Source: Scolanthus callimorphus (Eukaryota > Cnidaria > Anthozoa > Actiniaria > Edwardsiidae). From it: a DNA stretch of 64,000 nucleotides. Made by a program: the position numbers and the translations under genes. The notes beneath the pieces were generated by a model. That model was not told the origin of the DNA, ran no database searches, and saw nothing but the letters and a program-made list of their open reading frames with translations. Location: contig CM066913.1 in the NCBI GenBank assembly GCA_033964015.1, positions 27,554,790 to 27,618,789 of the forward strand. Reading direction: 5' to 3'. Below, piece after piece: positions 23,313 through 33,630 of this stretch. Numbering within the stretch: position 1 is the first letter of the stretch; each line of letters opens with the position of its first letter.

Positions 23313-24035
23313 AGAACATTTCTACCATACGGATTCGAGAGGTTAGCAGGCGAAGTTGGCCATTCGAGACTTTGTAAAACGCATTGAATACAGCAGGCAG
23401 AGAAAAAACAGCTATTGTGCTTTTGTTGATGAATACAGACTCGACGCACGACTTGTTTTTCAGTCACGAAGAAGCTAAAACTGACTGTTTTGTTTCAAAG
23501 CATGTTGCGCCGGTTTAGTAATTGTAATCGTAAATTCATTTTATTTACAAAAAAAGCATTGATCAGAAGGTATCCAAATTTTCGGGGCGATCTGATAACT
23601 TGAAAGCCAATAACTGTTTCAGCCAATCAGAAACGTTCCTCTGACAGACGCTATAGATTTAATTAAATAAGATTTAAAAAGTCCACAAATACCAAAAATC
23701 GCGCCAAATAAACCCACGGTTGGGATTCTGTTTTCTCCCAGCCAATTAATGCAATTGATTAAATCAAGTACAAATCAAGAAAAGAGCTGATCGTATTGTG
23801 TGGAGGATGAATATATTAAAAAGCCCGTGTCAGGCACTCCTTTGTCATTGTTTTCGTTTGATATTAGAAGACGAATTACATGTGGAAATATCTTAATAAA
23901 CATCTAAAAACAAAGTTTCAGATTTGATTCACGAAATTTAATCGAGACCATTGCTCTATATTCTCTCAATCAGCCGATGGAAATGGATGCTATGTTGCTA
24001 GGCTGTCAAAGTGGCGGCTGACACAGGCTCTCAGT

Positions 24036-24055
24036 GGGGGGGGGGGGGGGGGGGG
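24036..24055. repeat. Poly-G run, 20 bases
   Basis: Uninterrupted G tract. The length is probably unreliable in the assembly. Confidence 0.9.
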
Positions 24056-24107
24056 CATGGTCACCGCTGGAACGGACTGATACATATGATTGTCATTTTT
24101 GTTTTAT

Positions 24108-24158
24108 ATCTAATAATATAGATTTAGGCACTGCCAAAAAGCGGAGCTCCCAGTGATT
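24108..24158 (+). mobile_element. GGAGC-family terminus, solo fragment
   Basis: TAATATATAGATTTAGGCACTGCCAAAAAGCGGAGCTCCCAGTG matches the terminus seen at 14803 and 57985. The stem-loop has changed to AGGCACTGCC, and both sides of the stem changed together (GCC/GGC to GGC/GCC), so pairing is kept. No matching right terminus was seen nearby. Confidence 0.6.
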
Positions 24159-24820
24159 ATAGTAAATAAAAAAAAAGGATCAAGGTTTTAAGGTAATCTG
24201 ATGCACTTCAATAACTTCATATGAATCGATAAAAAGTCTGTGGAGGTTTACAGTATTTATAAGTGCTTTTCAGATAACCCTTCTAAAAAAATTCCATGTA
24301 AACTTTAATTTTGCTGTGAAAAGTTCTAAAGAACTAGTGTTAGAAAGCACAGTAACTAAAAGTTAATAGCCCGCATAGCTGGTGGTTTTGAATGTTTCCA
24401 AGACAATTTTATTGGCAAGTGCAAGGTTGTTTACAAATTTTGAAGCATTTCAAGCTGTCTTAAGACCAAAAATTGCTAAACAAATTAGTAGTATAGTAGG
24501 TATGGAATAAGGGCTTTTTTTGCGGAGGAATATATATTATTTGCCGAAAATAAGTCTTTATGCCTTCACTCGGCTAACTAATTTTATCCATTGCTGTAAT
24601 AATAAGCTTTGTGAGCCTGCGCGCAATGTGCCACAGGTTTGGGGTGCAACTATCACGAATGATAGCTGGTAGCTGTAGCTTGGTGCATTTGCATCCACTG
24701 GGACCATCTTTATAAGAAATTTCACCGAGCTTGCAAGGTGAGCATAATTTCATTGTTTTCCCTTCTTCTTTGGTTTTCGTTGACTCTTTTTTTGAGGGGT
24801 TTCTTTACATTTAGGTGGAG
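24159..24820. other. Intergenic sequence; possible 5' part of the Ngaro-like element
   Basis: GTAGTATAGTAGGTATGGAAT at 24489 recurs at 19718, so it is a dispersed repeat. Otherwise nothing is recognisable before the SGNH reading frame. Confidence 0.4.
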
Positions 24821-24822
24821 TT

Positions 24823-25240
24823 TTGTTTTTGTGGAGTTTTGTTTTTGTCGAGCTCTGTCAACTGGCCGTTCATTCACCGCCTTCCCGTTCGTCTTCAGTT
24901 GCCAATATCATATGTTCAACATCCCCGAAAGTGCTGATATTAGGTCATTTCTTCGTTGTAAGGCTCTCGGCAGATTTAGAGAAGGCTTTTGATCCACGGG
25001 CCCACCGTACTTTTAACATCTCAGGCCCTGTAATCCGTTTGTATGGCGTCAGTGGTCGAACTGTGCAGAAGTTGAGAGACAGAGGTAATTTGGATGAGGT
25101 TCGTCGCTTTATGCCCGACATTGTGTTGCTGGAAATAGGCAACAATGATCTCGGAGATCTACCGGCGCTAAATGTAGGTCAGGATTTGTTGTGTAAATTT
25201 TCAGTTCGCGTTGTTGGTTTATTTTGCGCCAGCAGGCTAT
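24823..25240 (+). pseudogene. SGNH hydrolase ORF, N-terminal half (Ngaro/DIRS-like)
   Basis: The frame shows the first SGNH blocks: KVLILGHFFV (block I, where the usual catalytic Ser position reads Phe), the RLYGVSGRTV turn, then DIVLLEIGNNDLGDL (block III, GNND instead of GTND). Similarity fades after about 25220. The second half of the same domain, with the DGVHFN block, lies at 30690-30937. The gene is therefore split by the insertion of the Gypsy-type element and SINE. SGNH-type ORFs are known from Ngaro-like YR retrotransposons, which fits the RT/RNase H remnant at 31.9-33.3 kb. The loss of Ser and the split make it non-functional. Confidence 0.7.
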
Positions 25241-25322
25241 TGGGTTGCCTGTGGCAGCTTGTAAGGCCCCAGGCCCGCGCCATTGCGCTTACATGCTTGG
25301 TTACCCACGCTTGTGTTTGTTC

Positions 25323-25722
25323 CGTCGACCGGTTAGCGCAGTGGTAGAGCGCCGGGCTTATGTGCGGGAGGTTGGGAGTTCAAACCCGGCCGGACCAACA
25401 CTCAGGGTCTTTTCTAAATAATTGAGGTGAAGGTGCTGCCTTTGCTCTAACATCTGCAAATAGTTAGACCTTCGAGTCTTCTTGGATAAGGACGTTAAAC
25501 CGTAGGTCCCGTCTCTCACCTACACTACACTAACCGGAACCAGAGGGACGTCAAAGACCCACGAGGACCGTCGGAAGTTGCCCAACCTCTGTGTCACAGA
25601 TCTCATCATATTAATACACAATCATGTTTAAAAACTGGTTTCAATTGGATGAGTTATCCAATTTAAAAGCGCATAGAGCTCTTCGAATAAGCGCTATATA
25701 AGCACATTCACTTTACTTTACT
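25323..25722 (+). mobile_element. tRNA-headed SINE
   Basis: The head has an A box (TTAGCGCAGTGG, 25333-25344) and a B box (GAGTTCAAACCC, 25376-25387) about 31 bp apart, as in a RNA polymerase III promoter. The acceptor stem does not pair well, so this is a tRNA-derived head and not a functional tRNA. The body continues through AAGGACGTTAAACCG and ends with GCGCTATATAAGCACATTC and a CTTTA-repeat tail. It abuts the left LTR fragment of the Gypsy-type element. A target duplication was not clear. Confidence 0.75.
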
Positions 25723-26506
25723 GGATCAAGTTCTGTGTACTCTTCATGAGTAAAGTCTTATTTGTCGTTTCCCTGTGCTGTTTACTGGCGTGGTGGCAGC
25801 GTTCTCGACCCACAAGAGCCTCACAGACAAGAAAGCTGAACAGCTGCGACGAGCCAGCCTAAACTGTGGTTGGAGAAGACTCAGGAAAGTACATTCTGTT
25901 GTGACGAAATAAGATAAGTCGATATTCCAGGACTAATAATGACCTCTAGTCGCTCACCAAAACTGAAGCTATTACATCTTTTGAAGCATGGCGGCAAAAT
26001 CTCCCGTATATTTATCTCGTGAACAAACATTGCCCCATTTTTCGATGAGAATTGCACCTGGACGAAGAAATCCCCGTCCAGTCCCAAGAGGGGGGTTTCA
26101 GATGATGGAGACTCAGTACCTGAGGGAAAAAGGCGAACTGCCAAGCAAAAATGCACGTATTTAGAACTCATGTTAGGGCAAATTGCCAAATTTCGCTTAA
26201 TACGTGAAAGCCTTAACTTCCATGCAAAGTATTTGGCAAGCCATACGACCGCACTTTGGCTTCCAGTCCACTGGAGCCCATTTTCTAGACTTTAGTAACA
26301 TCAAGCTGGAATCAGGTGAGCGCCCTGAGGACCTTAACAAAGACTAATGTTTTATATCGAGGATAATCTGTTAATAGCCAACAATAATATCACCCAACAA
26401 TAATATCACCCATATTACCAAGAACCCAATCCAACCCTTGAAATCCTTACTGTGCTCATGTGACTCTGTCTTATACACACTAATCGGTCCGCTCTAATCA
26501 AGCGCT

Positions 26507-26782
26507 ATGGAACTGAATTGCGCTCGACCTGTACCCTCCCTTCGTCTAAAGCCAGAGTTATCCCAGGCCCTTGACTCTCTCCTTGATGAGCTGCGCTCCA
26601 CTGCTTACTCGAACGTCCTACGCGCCAGCTCCGGTAGACTACCACAAAACACTTCAAGAGCAATGTCAAGGCAGTCACCCAGTTATTTGCGCGCAGTATC
26701 ATGCCCCTTGTACAAATCAACTGGTCGGAACGATAAACATTTCCTTAGCAAATGCCTTTTCCTTCCTTCCGAAGAGCGCTAA
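26507..26782 (+). pseudogene. Gag remnant of the Gypsy-type element
   Basis: The open frame contains a Cys/His-type pattern (CPLYKSTGRNDKHFLSKC), similar to a degenerate zinc knuckle (C-x-x-Y...H-x-x-x-x-C). It lies upstream of the protease, as expected for gag. The 5' part is not recognisable. Confidence 0.4.
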
Positions 26783-26967
26783 TACCTCTCAAAAGCTAGA
26801 TTGACATACTTTTGATGAGGAAGAGCCTGCAAGGGAGAAGTATTTTTTCCTTCTGAGAACCATGAGGGGGAGCTCCAAGCATTTTCGCCCTTTCTGCACG
26901 CATTGTATCGAGGCGTCTCAGCTCTAAGCAGTCTCCCTATTTTACCGCATTCTATAAACAACGCCCC

Positions 26968-27405
26968 GTGAAAATAACGCTTGACGCCAGTGCAGAGACT
27001 AGCATGATAAAAGTCTCTCTCGCGCGCTCGCTGGGTGCTTCTATTGAAAAGTCTACGAAACAAGCTCTCCAAGGTATAACCCCCCTTTCTGTGATTGGTG
27101 AGAGGCATATCACATTATACAGAGCCAACAAACTCTTCAGCCTCGACGCTTTAGTTGCCAAAGATCTCGACATAGACGTACTTGCCGGTACTCCCTTCCT
27201 GGTCGCAAATGACGTCACTGTTTGTCCTGCAATGTCACAAGTCACCATACAGGGGTCAGAGACATTTCAATACTACCCTGCCAATGAAAGTGGAACCCGG
27301 TCCCACTCGATCCGCCGAGCCCAGTGCCATACTTTAAGGTCAACCTCCCCTGCTACCGTTGTCTGGCCAGGGGAGTATCTAGAGATTGATGTTCCCCTGG
27401 ATTAG
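26968..27405 (+). pseudogene. Retropepsin-like protease of the Gypsy-type element
   Basis: The frame opens with ITLDASAETSMIK, where the retropepsin active-site triad DTG reads DAS, so the active site is altered. The second hydrophobic block (DIDVLAGTPFLVANDVTV) fits the flap-distal part of retroviral-type proteases. The frame stops at 27405 and the polyprotein resumes in other frames. Confidence 0.6.
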
Positions 27406-27537
27406 GAGATGACGATATTCTCGCGATCGAAGCACACGACGAACTACTTCCAGGTAAATCTTATTCGTGGCCCCCGCTACACGTCGAAGCAGTTGCAAGT
27501 AAGATAAGCACTGTAAACGACTCGGACGAGCCTCAAC

Positions 27538-28108
27538 ATGTCAAACGACACGCCCATTGGCCCTACAGAGGAGCCGCCCTATATACCGGCTAGCATCTAC
27601 CCACAATCAAGTCCAGCAAAGAAGCAGCAAGGTATAAATCTCTCAGATACCGTCACCATAGACCCAGATTGCTTGTTGCCACAGTCAACACGTCACCAGT
27701 TTAGAGAGCTCTGCCTACATTGTGACTCCGTGTTTAGCTCGGACATCACATGCTACAGGCCATATCGAAGCTGTCGTCAATATGAGACCCGTACAGCCCC
27801 CACAACGCAAAGGCCGCGTTCCTCAATTCTCCCGTCATCAACTATCAGAACTACAGGCACAGTTCGACGAACTTGAAGATGCCAAAGTCTTCCGACGACG
27901 GAAAGATGTCGGAGTGACTGTCGAATGTTTAAATCCGTCATTCCTCGTGAAGAAGCCCTCTGGTGGCCACCGACTCGTTACCGCTTTCGCGGACGTGGGA
28001 AGGTACAGAAAACCACAACCCTCGCTGATGGCCGACGTGGACTCGACTCTACGCACCATCGCTCCGTGGAAGTATATTATTAAGACTGATCTGACTCGAG
28101 CATTTTAG
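27538..28108 (+). pseudogene. Reverse transcriptase, N-terminal part (Gypsy-type)
   Basis: Two overlapping frames give the RT fingers region: RKGRVPQFSRHQLSELQ, then VECLNPSFLVKKPSGGHRLV (the usual P-S-F-x-V-x-K-x-G-x-x-R block) and YIIKTDLTRAF (the first catalytic Asp block). The reading frame is cut right after this block at 28108 by element B and continues after it at 28893. Confidence 0.75.
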
Positions 28109-28893
28109 CTGAGCTTCTTAGCGGCCGAAGGCCGCAGAGCGGAGCGCCATAGGTATCGGAGGAAGAATACAATAGCTCAAAGTAGAACTCAGGTATACGA
28201 CTTCATTTTCATGGTTCAGCGGTACTCCCATACTGGTATCGCGGGCGGGTCCATGCGTGCCTGCCCCACCACAGGTAAACCAAGACCCTCCTCCGTTTAT
28301 TAATTATATCTCAGAAAGGGATGAAGCTCAGACAACCAAACTTTGGTGGGCGAGGAGAAAAGTTTGGTTAGTGGCAAGGGAGATGCAACTGCCTGGTCAC
28401 GTGGTATGACGTCATCGATGACGTCATCAAACGAGAAAAGGTTGATATCTCGGGAAGGGATGAACCTCAGACAACCAAACTTGGGTGAAGCTGTGTTAGT
28501 AGCAAGAGGGTTGCAACTGTCTTGTCACGTGGTATAACGTCATCATAGGAGAAAAACAATATCACGGGAAAGGATGAACCTCAGACAACCAAACTTGGGT
28601 GAAGTTGTCTTAGTGGCAAGGGGGTGCAACTGCCTGGTCACGTGGTATGACGTCATCGACGACGTTATCAAACGATAAAAGGTTGCTATCTGTATGGGAT
28701 GAACCTCAGATAACCTCAGATAACCAAACTTTGGTGAAGTTATCTAAGTGGGAAGGGGAGTGCAAGTGCTTATTCACGCGGTATGGCGGTGACAAGCTAT
28801 CTATGTACAAATGACATTAAAACTGTCTCAAACAACACAGAAAAATATGTAACCGGGAGCTCGGCTTTTAGCCAGTGGCTAAATCTATATATT
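28109..28893 (-). mobile_element. Element B: GGAGC-family insertion in reverse transcriptase
   Basis: It starts TAGCTGAGCTTCTTAGCGGCC with the perfect hairpin GCGGCC-GAA-GGCCGC followed by AGAGCGGAGCGCC. It ends CGGCTTTTAGCCAGTGGC with hairpin TTTAGCC-AGT-GGCTAAA and TCTATATA. Three to four internal units of about 120 bp carry TCACGTGGTATGACGTCATC and the CRE palindrome. Because it interrupts a conserved RT block, both borders are known to within a few bases; the T-runs at the borders leave at most a 2-5 base target duplication. It is non-coding. Confidence 0.8.
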
Positions 28894-29290
28894 TTCAGAT
28901 CCCGTTGTCTAAAGGCTCAATGAAGTATTGCGGCGTTGCTACTCCATACCGGAGAATCCGCGTGTACACACGGTGTGCTATGGGCATGCCTGGATCGGAA
29001 ACAGCACTTGAAGAGATGATGTGTCGCGTGCTTGGCAAACTCATTCAGGAAGGCTGCGTGGCAAAGCTAGCTGATGACCTCTACTGTGGAGGTGATAATC
29101 CGCAATCTCTCTTTTCTAATTGGTCACGTGTTCTCGCACAGCTTCACAAGTGCAACTTACGACTCTCGCCAACCAAAACCATCATATGCCCAAAGTTCAC
29201 TTTCATATTGGACTGGATTTGGTCCCAAGGGTCACTGTCAGCCAGTCCACATCGCGTCGCAGTTCTTTCATCCTGCCCGCCCCCGTAAAC
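28893..29290 (+). pseudogene. Reverse transcriptase, C-terminal part (Gypsy-type)
   Basis: The frame resumes with [14 protein letters not shown], the direct continuation of the block cut at 28108, then [14 protein letters not shown] and the catalytic LADDLYCGG (F/Y-x-D-D box, here LADD). It continues to the RT thumb ([18 protein letters not shown]) and stops at 29288. Confidence 0.75.
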
Positions 29291-29489
29291 CGTTAAGGGG
29301 ATGCGCCCGTTTAGCGGCGCTTACAAGGTTTTAGGCAGCGTACTCCCATCCTAAACTGCTCCTTACACATCGACCCTCTGGAGAGTTCTATCACTGGCCT
29401 GCAGTCCGTTGACCAAGTCCCGTGAGAGCCTGACCTCTCTCTTTCAGACGCGCAAAACGCACTCGCGAACCACACGTCTATTGTTTTAC

Positions 29490-29950
29490 CCCGGCCAACA
29501 GTTGACTTGTGCATCGTAACAGACGGGTCCGTCACCAAACGCGGTCTTGAAGCTACTCTCTACGTCATGTGAGACAAACATCTCCACCTTGCCGGATTCT
29601 TTAGCGGCAAGTTACGCAAGCACCAAAGTGACTTGGCTACCCTGCGAGGTAGAGACTTTATGTATTGCGGCTGCTGTAAAACACTTCAGTCCACACATTA
29701 TCGAGTTTACACACCACGCGTGCGTTTTGAAGGACAGCAAACCTTGTGTTTAAGCCATCGATAAGCTTTACTGAGGCGAATTATCGGCCAGTCTGCGTGT
29801 CACGTCATTCCTCACGAGCGTTAGTTGTGACCAAGTCAGTCTGCAGCACCTGGCCGGCAAGGCTAACTTACCCTCTGATTTTACCAGCCGCAATGCGCCT
29901 GAATGTGAAGAGCCCTGCTGTCACGTTTGCACGTTTATACGCGAGACAGG
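29490..29950 (+). pseudogene. RNase H region of the Gypsy-type element
   Basis: Fragments in several frames fit an RNase H: the first acidic block (about 29510-29560, IVTDGS-type), a segment [21 protein letters not shown] (29610-29690), and the downstream [12 protein letters not shown]. Frame changes at about 29550 and 29750 show it is dead. Confidence 0.55.
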
Positions 29951-30229
29951 ACTCTCTTGTTAGAACCATCTCTGTCCAGGAAGTCCTTAATAGCTGCAAA
30001 CGCCTCCCTTTCACCACAAGATCAGCTTGCCTCGAGATCTAAAGTGAATGCGCCGATTTGCGTCGAGTGTGCGCACACCTGAAACAAGGAACAAGACCCT
30101 CAAAAAAGCTGACAAATATCAATGACGTCAAGCGTTATCTTAGTGTAGCATCAACCTCTCGTGACGGACTGCTTCTGGTCAAAAGTCAACTGCCATTCTA
30201 ACCCCCCTCAGAATCGATTATTGTTTCTC

Positions 30230-30655
30230 GTAGCGCCCTTGGTGTTTCACTGATGGCACTCAAACTTGATCATCCTTCTCGTCGTCTATTACAGCTTGTT
30301 GTTTAGCGCTATTTCTTTACCCTAGACATGAGTAATACCGTTGCTCAAGTCACCGGATGCATGTCTGTCACACGTGCACTGCACTAAAGGAGTTACCAAG
30401 CGCTCTCACAACGCTAGAGGACAAACTTTTTCGACAAGAACCAACTGGCGGCTCCGTAACCGAAGTCGACCTGGCCATAACAACGGCACGACTTAATTCA
30501 AGACTGCGTCACCAAAGGCTGTCCTCCCGCGAGCTTTGGACACAGCGTAACCAGTTCGATAACACCCAGTCGTTGTTCTGCCATTACTTGATCAAGTTCT
30601 CTGTATTCTCCACGAATGAAGTATTATATGTCGATCGTTTCCCTGTGCTGGCGTT
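30230..30655 (+). pseudogene. Integrase remnant with internal deletion (Gypsy-type)
   Basis: The segment before 30360 with HPSRR and, in the next frame, CHTCTALKELP is the His/Cys zinc-binding region of an integrase. It runs directly into ITTARLNSRLRHQ-LSSRELWTQRNQF, which belongs downstream of the catalytic core. The core with its DDE residues is absent. Confidence 0.5.
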
Positions 30656-30689
30656 GTGTGGGTCTCCCGAGCTGCAAAGTGTCGCACTT

Positions 30690-30937
30690 TAAACAGAGCC
30701 GCCCAGCAGTTGAATAATTATATGAAATTGTTTTTAGATGGACAACCAAACATATTTTTCTGGGTGCATCGCCGTCTGATCCATCCCAAACAGACTGTAT
30801 GGGACAAATGTGATGGTGTCCATTTTAATACGGCCGGCCAATATTTGCTGTATCGTAGCTTAATTGTGGTGCCATTTTATATGCCTTCAAGATGCTTAGG
30901 CTTTGTGATGAGTAAATGGCATGTTGACTTAAGCTAA
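30690..30937 (+). pseudogene. SGNH hydrolase ORF, C-terminal half
   Basis: RAAQQLNNYMKLFL, FFWVHRRLIHPKQ and the block-V motif CDGVHFNTAGQYLLYRS complete the SGNH domain begun at 24823. The Asp-x-x-His pair of block V is intact. It resumes just right of the right LTR remnant. Confidence 0.7.
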
Positions 30938-31904
30938 TAAACACTTGTTAATGTTGATTTGAGGTGATAAACACTTGTTGATGTTCAATAGTATCATTAT
31001 TATTGCATTGAGTACTCATTTAATCGAGACACATGCCATGGTTTCAATAGGGCAGGGTTCTGCTACCGGGATAACTGTAGGTTCAGACATGTATGTAACC
31101 GATGCGGAGGCTCCCACTCAGGTCGAACCTGCTACAATGGGGATAGGGATAGTGAGGAAGATAGGGCAGGGAAAAGGGATGAAGAGAAAGTGCGGAAATA
31201 GAAGGAAGAACAGGCCAGTAGATCCTTTAAACTCACCTCTTCTCGCAAGCACAAATAATCAGTTTTCTGCACCCCTCCCTACTCTACGGATCACCCAGAC
31301 CCTGCATTTGTATCGCGGTTTTGTCACACCATTAGGTTTGCGGCTGACGTAGATTATAAAGGGGAGCGTAAGACTCTTTTTTTTTCTCAGAAATCTACCT
31401 ACGGCAAATCAACAACCACAAATAGTCTCTGCAAATTTAGAAAATGATGTTTCCTTGGAAAGGGTAGCAGGGCCTTTCTCCTCCCCTTCACTTCCAAATT
31501 TTCACGTTTCACCTGTTGGTCTGGTTTCCGAACACACATAGATAAATTTCGAACAAGCTTTCACTTATCATACCCTAAGAGGGGTGTCTCAAGCATTAAC
31601 TGGCATGTGCTGGGAAGGAAACTATTATTTTGATAAAGTTCTCCCCTTTGGGAGAGATATATATTTCTTTCTTTCTTTTTTGGGGGAGGGTTCAGCGTTC
31701 TTTTTCATCTGCTCAAAAAACAAACTTTTAATAATTAGGGAGGCCAACTAGATAACTGGATAGTTCACTTGGTCTTCCTGCTCGCACTTTTTTTTCCACC
31801 AAAATATAAACTCACTCCAAACCTATACTCTGTGTATAACTCAAACTGACAATAGCCTTATGAGTAAATAAAGTTGATTTTGATTGATTTTTTTTTGATT
31901 TTGG
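30938..31904. other. Middle part of the Ngaro-like element, degraded
   Basis: A 125-codon frame (30975-31352) has low complexity with a Gly/Lys/Arg-rich section (GQGKGMKRKCGNRRKNRP), possibly a basic nucleic-acid binding part of the element's first ORF. A tail-like run AGTAAATAAAGTTGATTTTG followed by T-rich sequence at about 31860-31900 may be the 3' end of another retroelement. Confidence 0.35.
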
Positions 31905-33317
31905 TTTACGGAGCGCCCCATTTTTATTTAACCAACTTTCTGAGGCAATTGAGTGGATCCTTCTGAACAAGTGCCTTATCTCCTTCGTTTGTCACATTCT
32001 TGACGATTTCTTAATTATTGAGCCAGCTGCTACTTCCCTCCATATGACCAGCCGTGCATACAGGCTCTCTCCGTAATGCTTCTGACCTCTAAGAATCTAA
32101 ACATCCCTACAGCACCAGGCAAGACCCAGGGCCCCTCTATAACACTATAATTTATGGGTATTACTTTGGACTCTAGGCATGGAGGCACGCCTTCCCTAAG
32201 GCAAGATTGCACAGATTTCAGCTGCCTGATCAGAATTTCAGAATAAGATCTCCTACACTTTGCGGGAATTGCAATCACTTATTGGAAACCTAAACTTTGC
32301 CTGTCGTGTTATCCCACCAAGTCGGCCTTTCCTGCAGCGCATGGTAAAGCGTACACCCAATGATTTATCACCATATTGAGTTCAATAAACGGTTTTACCA
32401 GATGTGACGTCCAGATGTGGAAAACTTTTCTTGCTGGAATGGGGCAAACCTTTTCCTACCATTTAGTTGGGTCCCAGGGGGGTACTCGGATATAAAAATA
32501 ACGGGGGGGAGGGGTCATTTTTGTATGAAATTTGTAGTAAAAGTACTTTTGTGGGTATTTTGGGGGGGTTGAAAAATACGCGGGTTGAAACTTCTGACAG
32601 AGTAAATGACTATCAAGATACTGCCTTAAGCTGAAGCTATTTCTGGGAAACATAATTGGACGGAGATGGCCACAAGAGGCTGCAGCCAAAGAAAAAAAGG
32701 CTATAAAAGTTGGGTATTTTTGGGGCATCAAATTTTTGGAGCAGGTGTTTTTTTTTGGTATCAATGGTATTTTTGGGGTTATGAAATTTTGAGCTCCGTC
32801 GGACCCCCCCCCCCCCCCCCCTTCACTTTTATATCCGAGTATCCCCAGAGGGACTTGGGTAGACTCTGACTGTCTATGCCTGTTCGCAGATGCCTCTGGG
32901 ACCCTTGGCTATGGAGGCATTTTTCAGTGTAAATGGTTTCAGGGTCACTGGTGGGAATCCAATCTACTTTGTCAGCCAGGAATAAGCATTGCCTGACAAG
33001 AACTGCTTGCAGTGGTTGTAGCTTGTCAGCTATGGGTTAGGCATTTTTGCAATAGGGGCATCATATTCTTTTGTGACAACGAGTCTTTTGTCCACTCTAA
33101 GTAATCCCATGTACCAAGAGTTATGGATTTGCTCCGTCACCTCACTCTCTTAACTCTAGAGTATAATATCTACCTTAAAATGCAGCACATACAGGGCAAA
33201 GAGAATGATATTGTGGATGCACGTTTTTGCTTCCAGATTGAATGCTTCCGGGTATTGGCACCGCATGTCGACCAGGATCCTTACAGAATACCTCAGGACT
33301 TCTTGGAGATCTGCTAA
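31905..33317 (+). pseudogene. Ngaro/DIRS-like RT and RNase H, degraded
   Basis: In shifting frames: QLSEAIEWILLNKCLI, then HILDDFLIIEP (RT catalytic box as L-D-D, about 32000), LRELQSLIGNLNFACRVIPP (about 32255-32320, a hallmark of DIRS/Ngaro-type RT-RNase H joints) and WNGANLF. The region is split by a MITE at 32466-32862. It continues with an RNase H region ending in MDLLRHLTLLTLEYNIYLKM and GKENDIVDA (33123-33230). No tyrosine recombinase of this element follows before the Crypton-type gene. With the SGNH halves at 24.8 and 30.7 kb this makes one dismembered element. Confidence 0.65.
32466..32862. mobile_element. MITE with GGTACTCGGATATAAAA ends, TTGGG target duplication
   Basis: The left end TCCCAGGGGGGTACTCGGATA and the reverse complement of TATCCGAGTATCCCCAGAGG at the right form the inverted repeats. 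TTGGGT flanks both sides (left about 32465-32470, right about 32858-32866), giving a 5-6 bp target duplication. It interrupts the RT/RNase H coding region. A C-run of 18 bases lies at 32804-32821. Confidence 0.8.
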
Positions 33318-33594
33318 CAGAATCTCAGCACTATCTCAAACTGTCTCAAACTGTAATTTCAAAATTAGTGAAAAGAAAAAGATGTTAAAAAAATTGAAGA
33401 TATGTCAAAAGAAGAATCTAATTTATTTTTTTCCTAGAGGGCACGGTAACGAATCCTGCATTCTGATTGGTTCTCAGAGCGCGCGCGCGAGGGCAATATT
33501 TTCCTATCTCTGACCTAGGTCACGGTAACGCTTTAGCCTGTGTTTGTTGTTGTTTCGCAACTACCAAACTTAAGCAACATTTTGTTAAAACAAT
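33318..33594. other. Upstream region of the Crypton-type gene
   Basis: This may hold the 5' flank of the gene at 33631. It contains GAGCGCGCGCGCGAG and a repeated CACGGTAACG (33440 and 33521). No clear core promoter was seen. Confidence 0.35.
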
Positions 33595-33630
33595 TTGAAA
33601 ATCTTCTCGCAAACTATTCTACAAATCGTC

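Larger units (their letters stand above)
22265..23640. mobile_element. Foldback element with about 190 bp arms
   Basis: The left arm (about 22270-22460) contains CAGTTATTGGCTCTCAA, AATCGCCCC, GAATTTACGATTACAATTAC and TTCGTGATTTTT. The reverse complement of this series lies at about 23455-23635. A third, forward copy of the inner part (GCAACATGCTTGG ... TTCTTCGTGATTTTT) lies at 23088-23145. Two smaller MITEs are nested inside. No coding sequence was recognised. Confidence 0.65.
25722..30680 (+). mobile_element. Decayed Ty3/Gypsy-type LTR retrotransposon
   Basis: A 70-80 bp direct repeat (GATCAAGTTCT-TGTA-TCT ... TTTCCCTGTGCTG) lies at about 25727-25795 and 30590-30655 and marks LTR remnants. 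The left one is followed by TGGTGGCAGCGTTCTCG, a plausible primer-binding region. Between them, in order: gag remnant, protease (26968), reverse transcriptase (27600-29290, interrupted by element B), RNase H (about 29500-29900) and integrase zinc-finger region (about 30230-30420), followed directly by C-terminal integrase-like sequence. The integrase core is missing. Frame changes and stops are frequent. The element sits inside the SGNH domain of the Ngaro-like element. Confidence 0.7.

Noticed and set aside
25323..25400. A functional tRNA gene
   Set aside because: A and B boxes are present, but the acceptor stem does not pair and a SINE body and tail follow.
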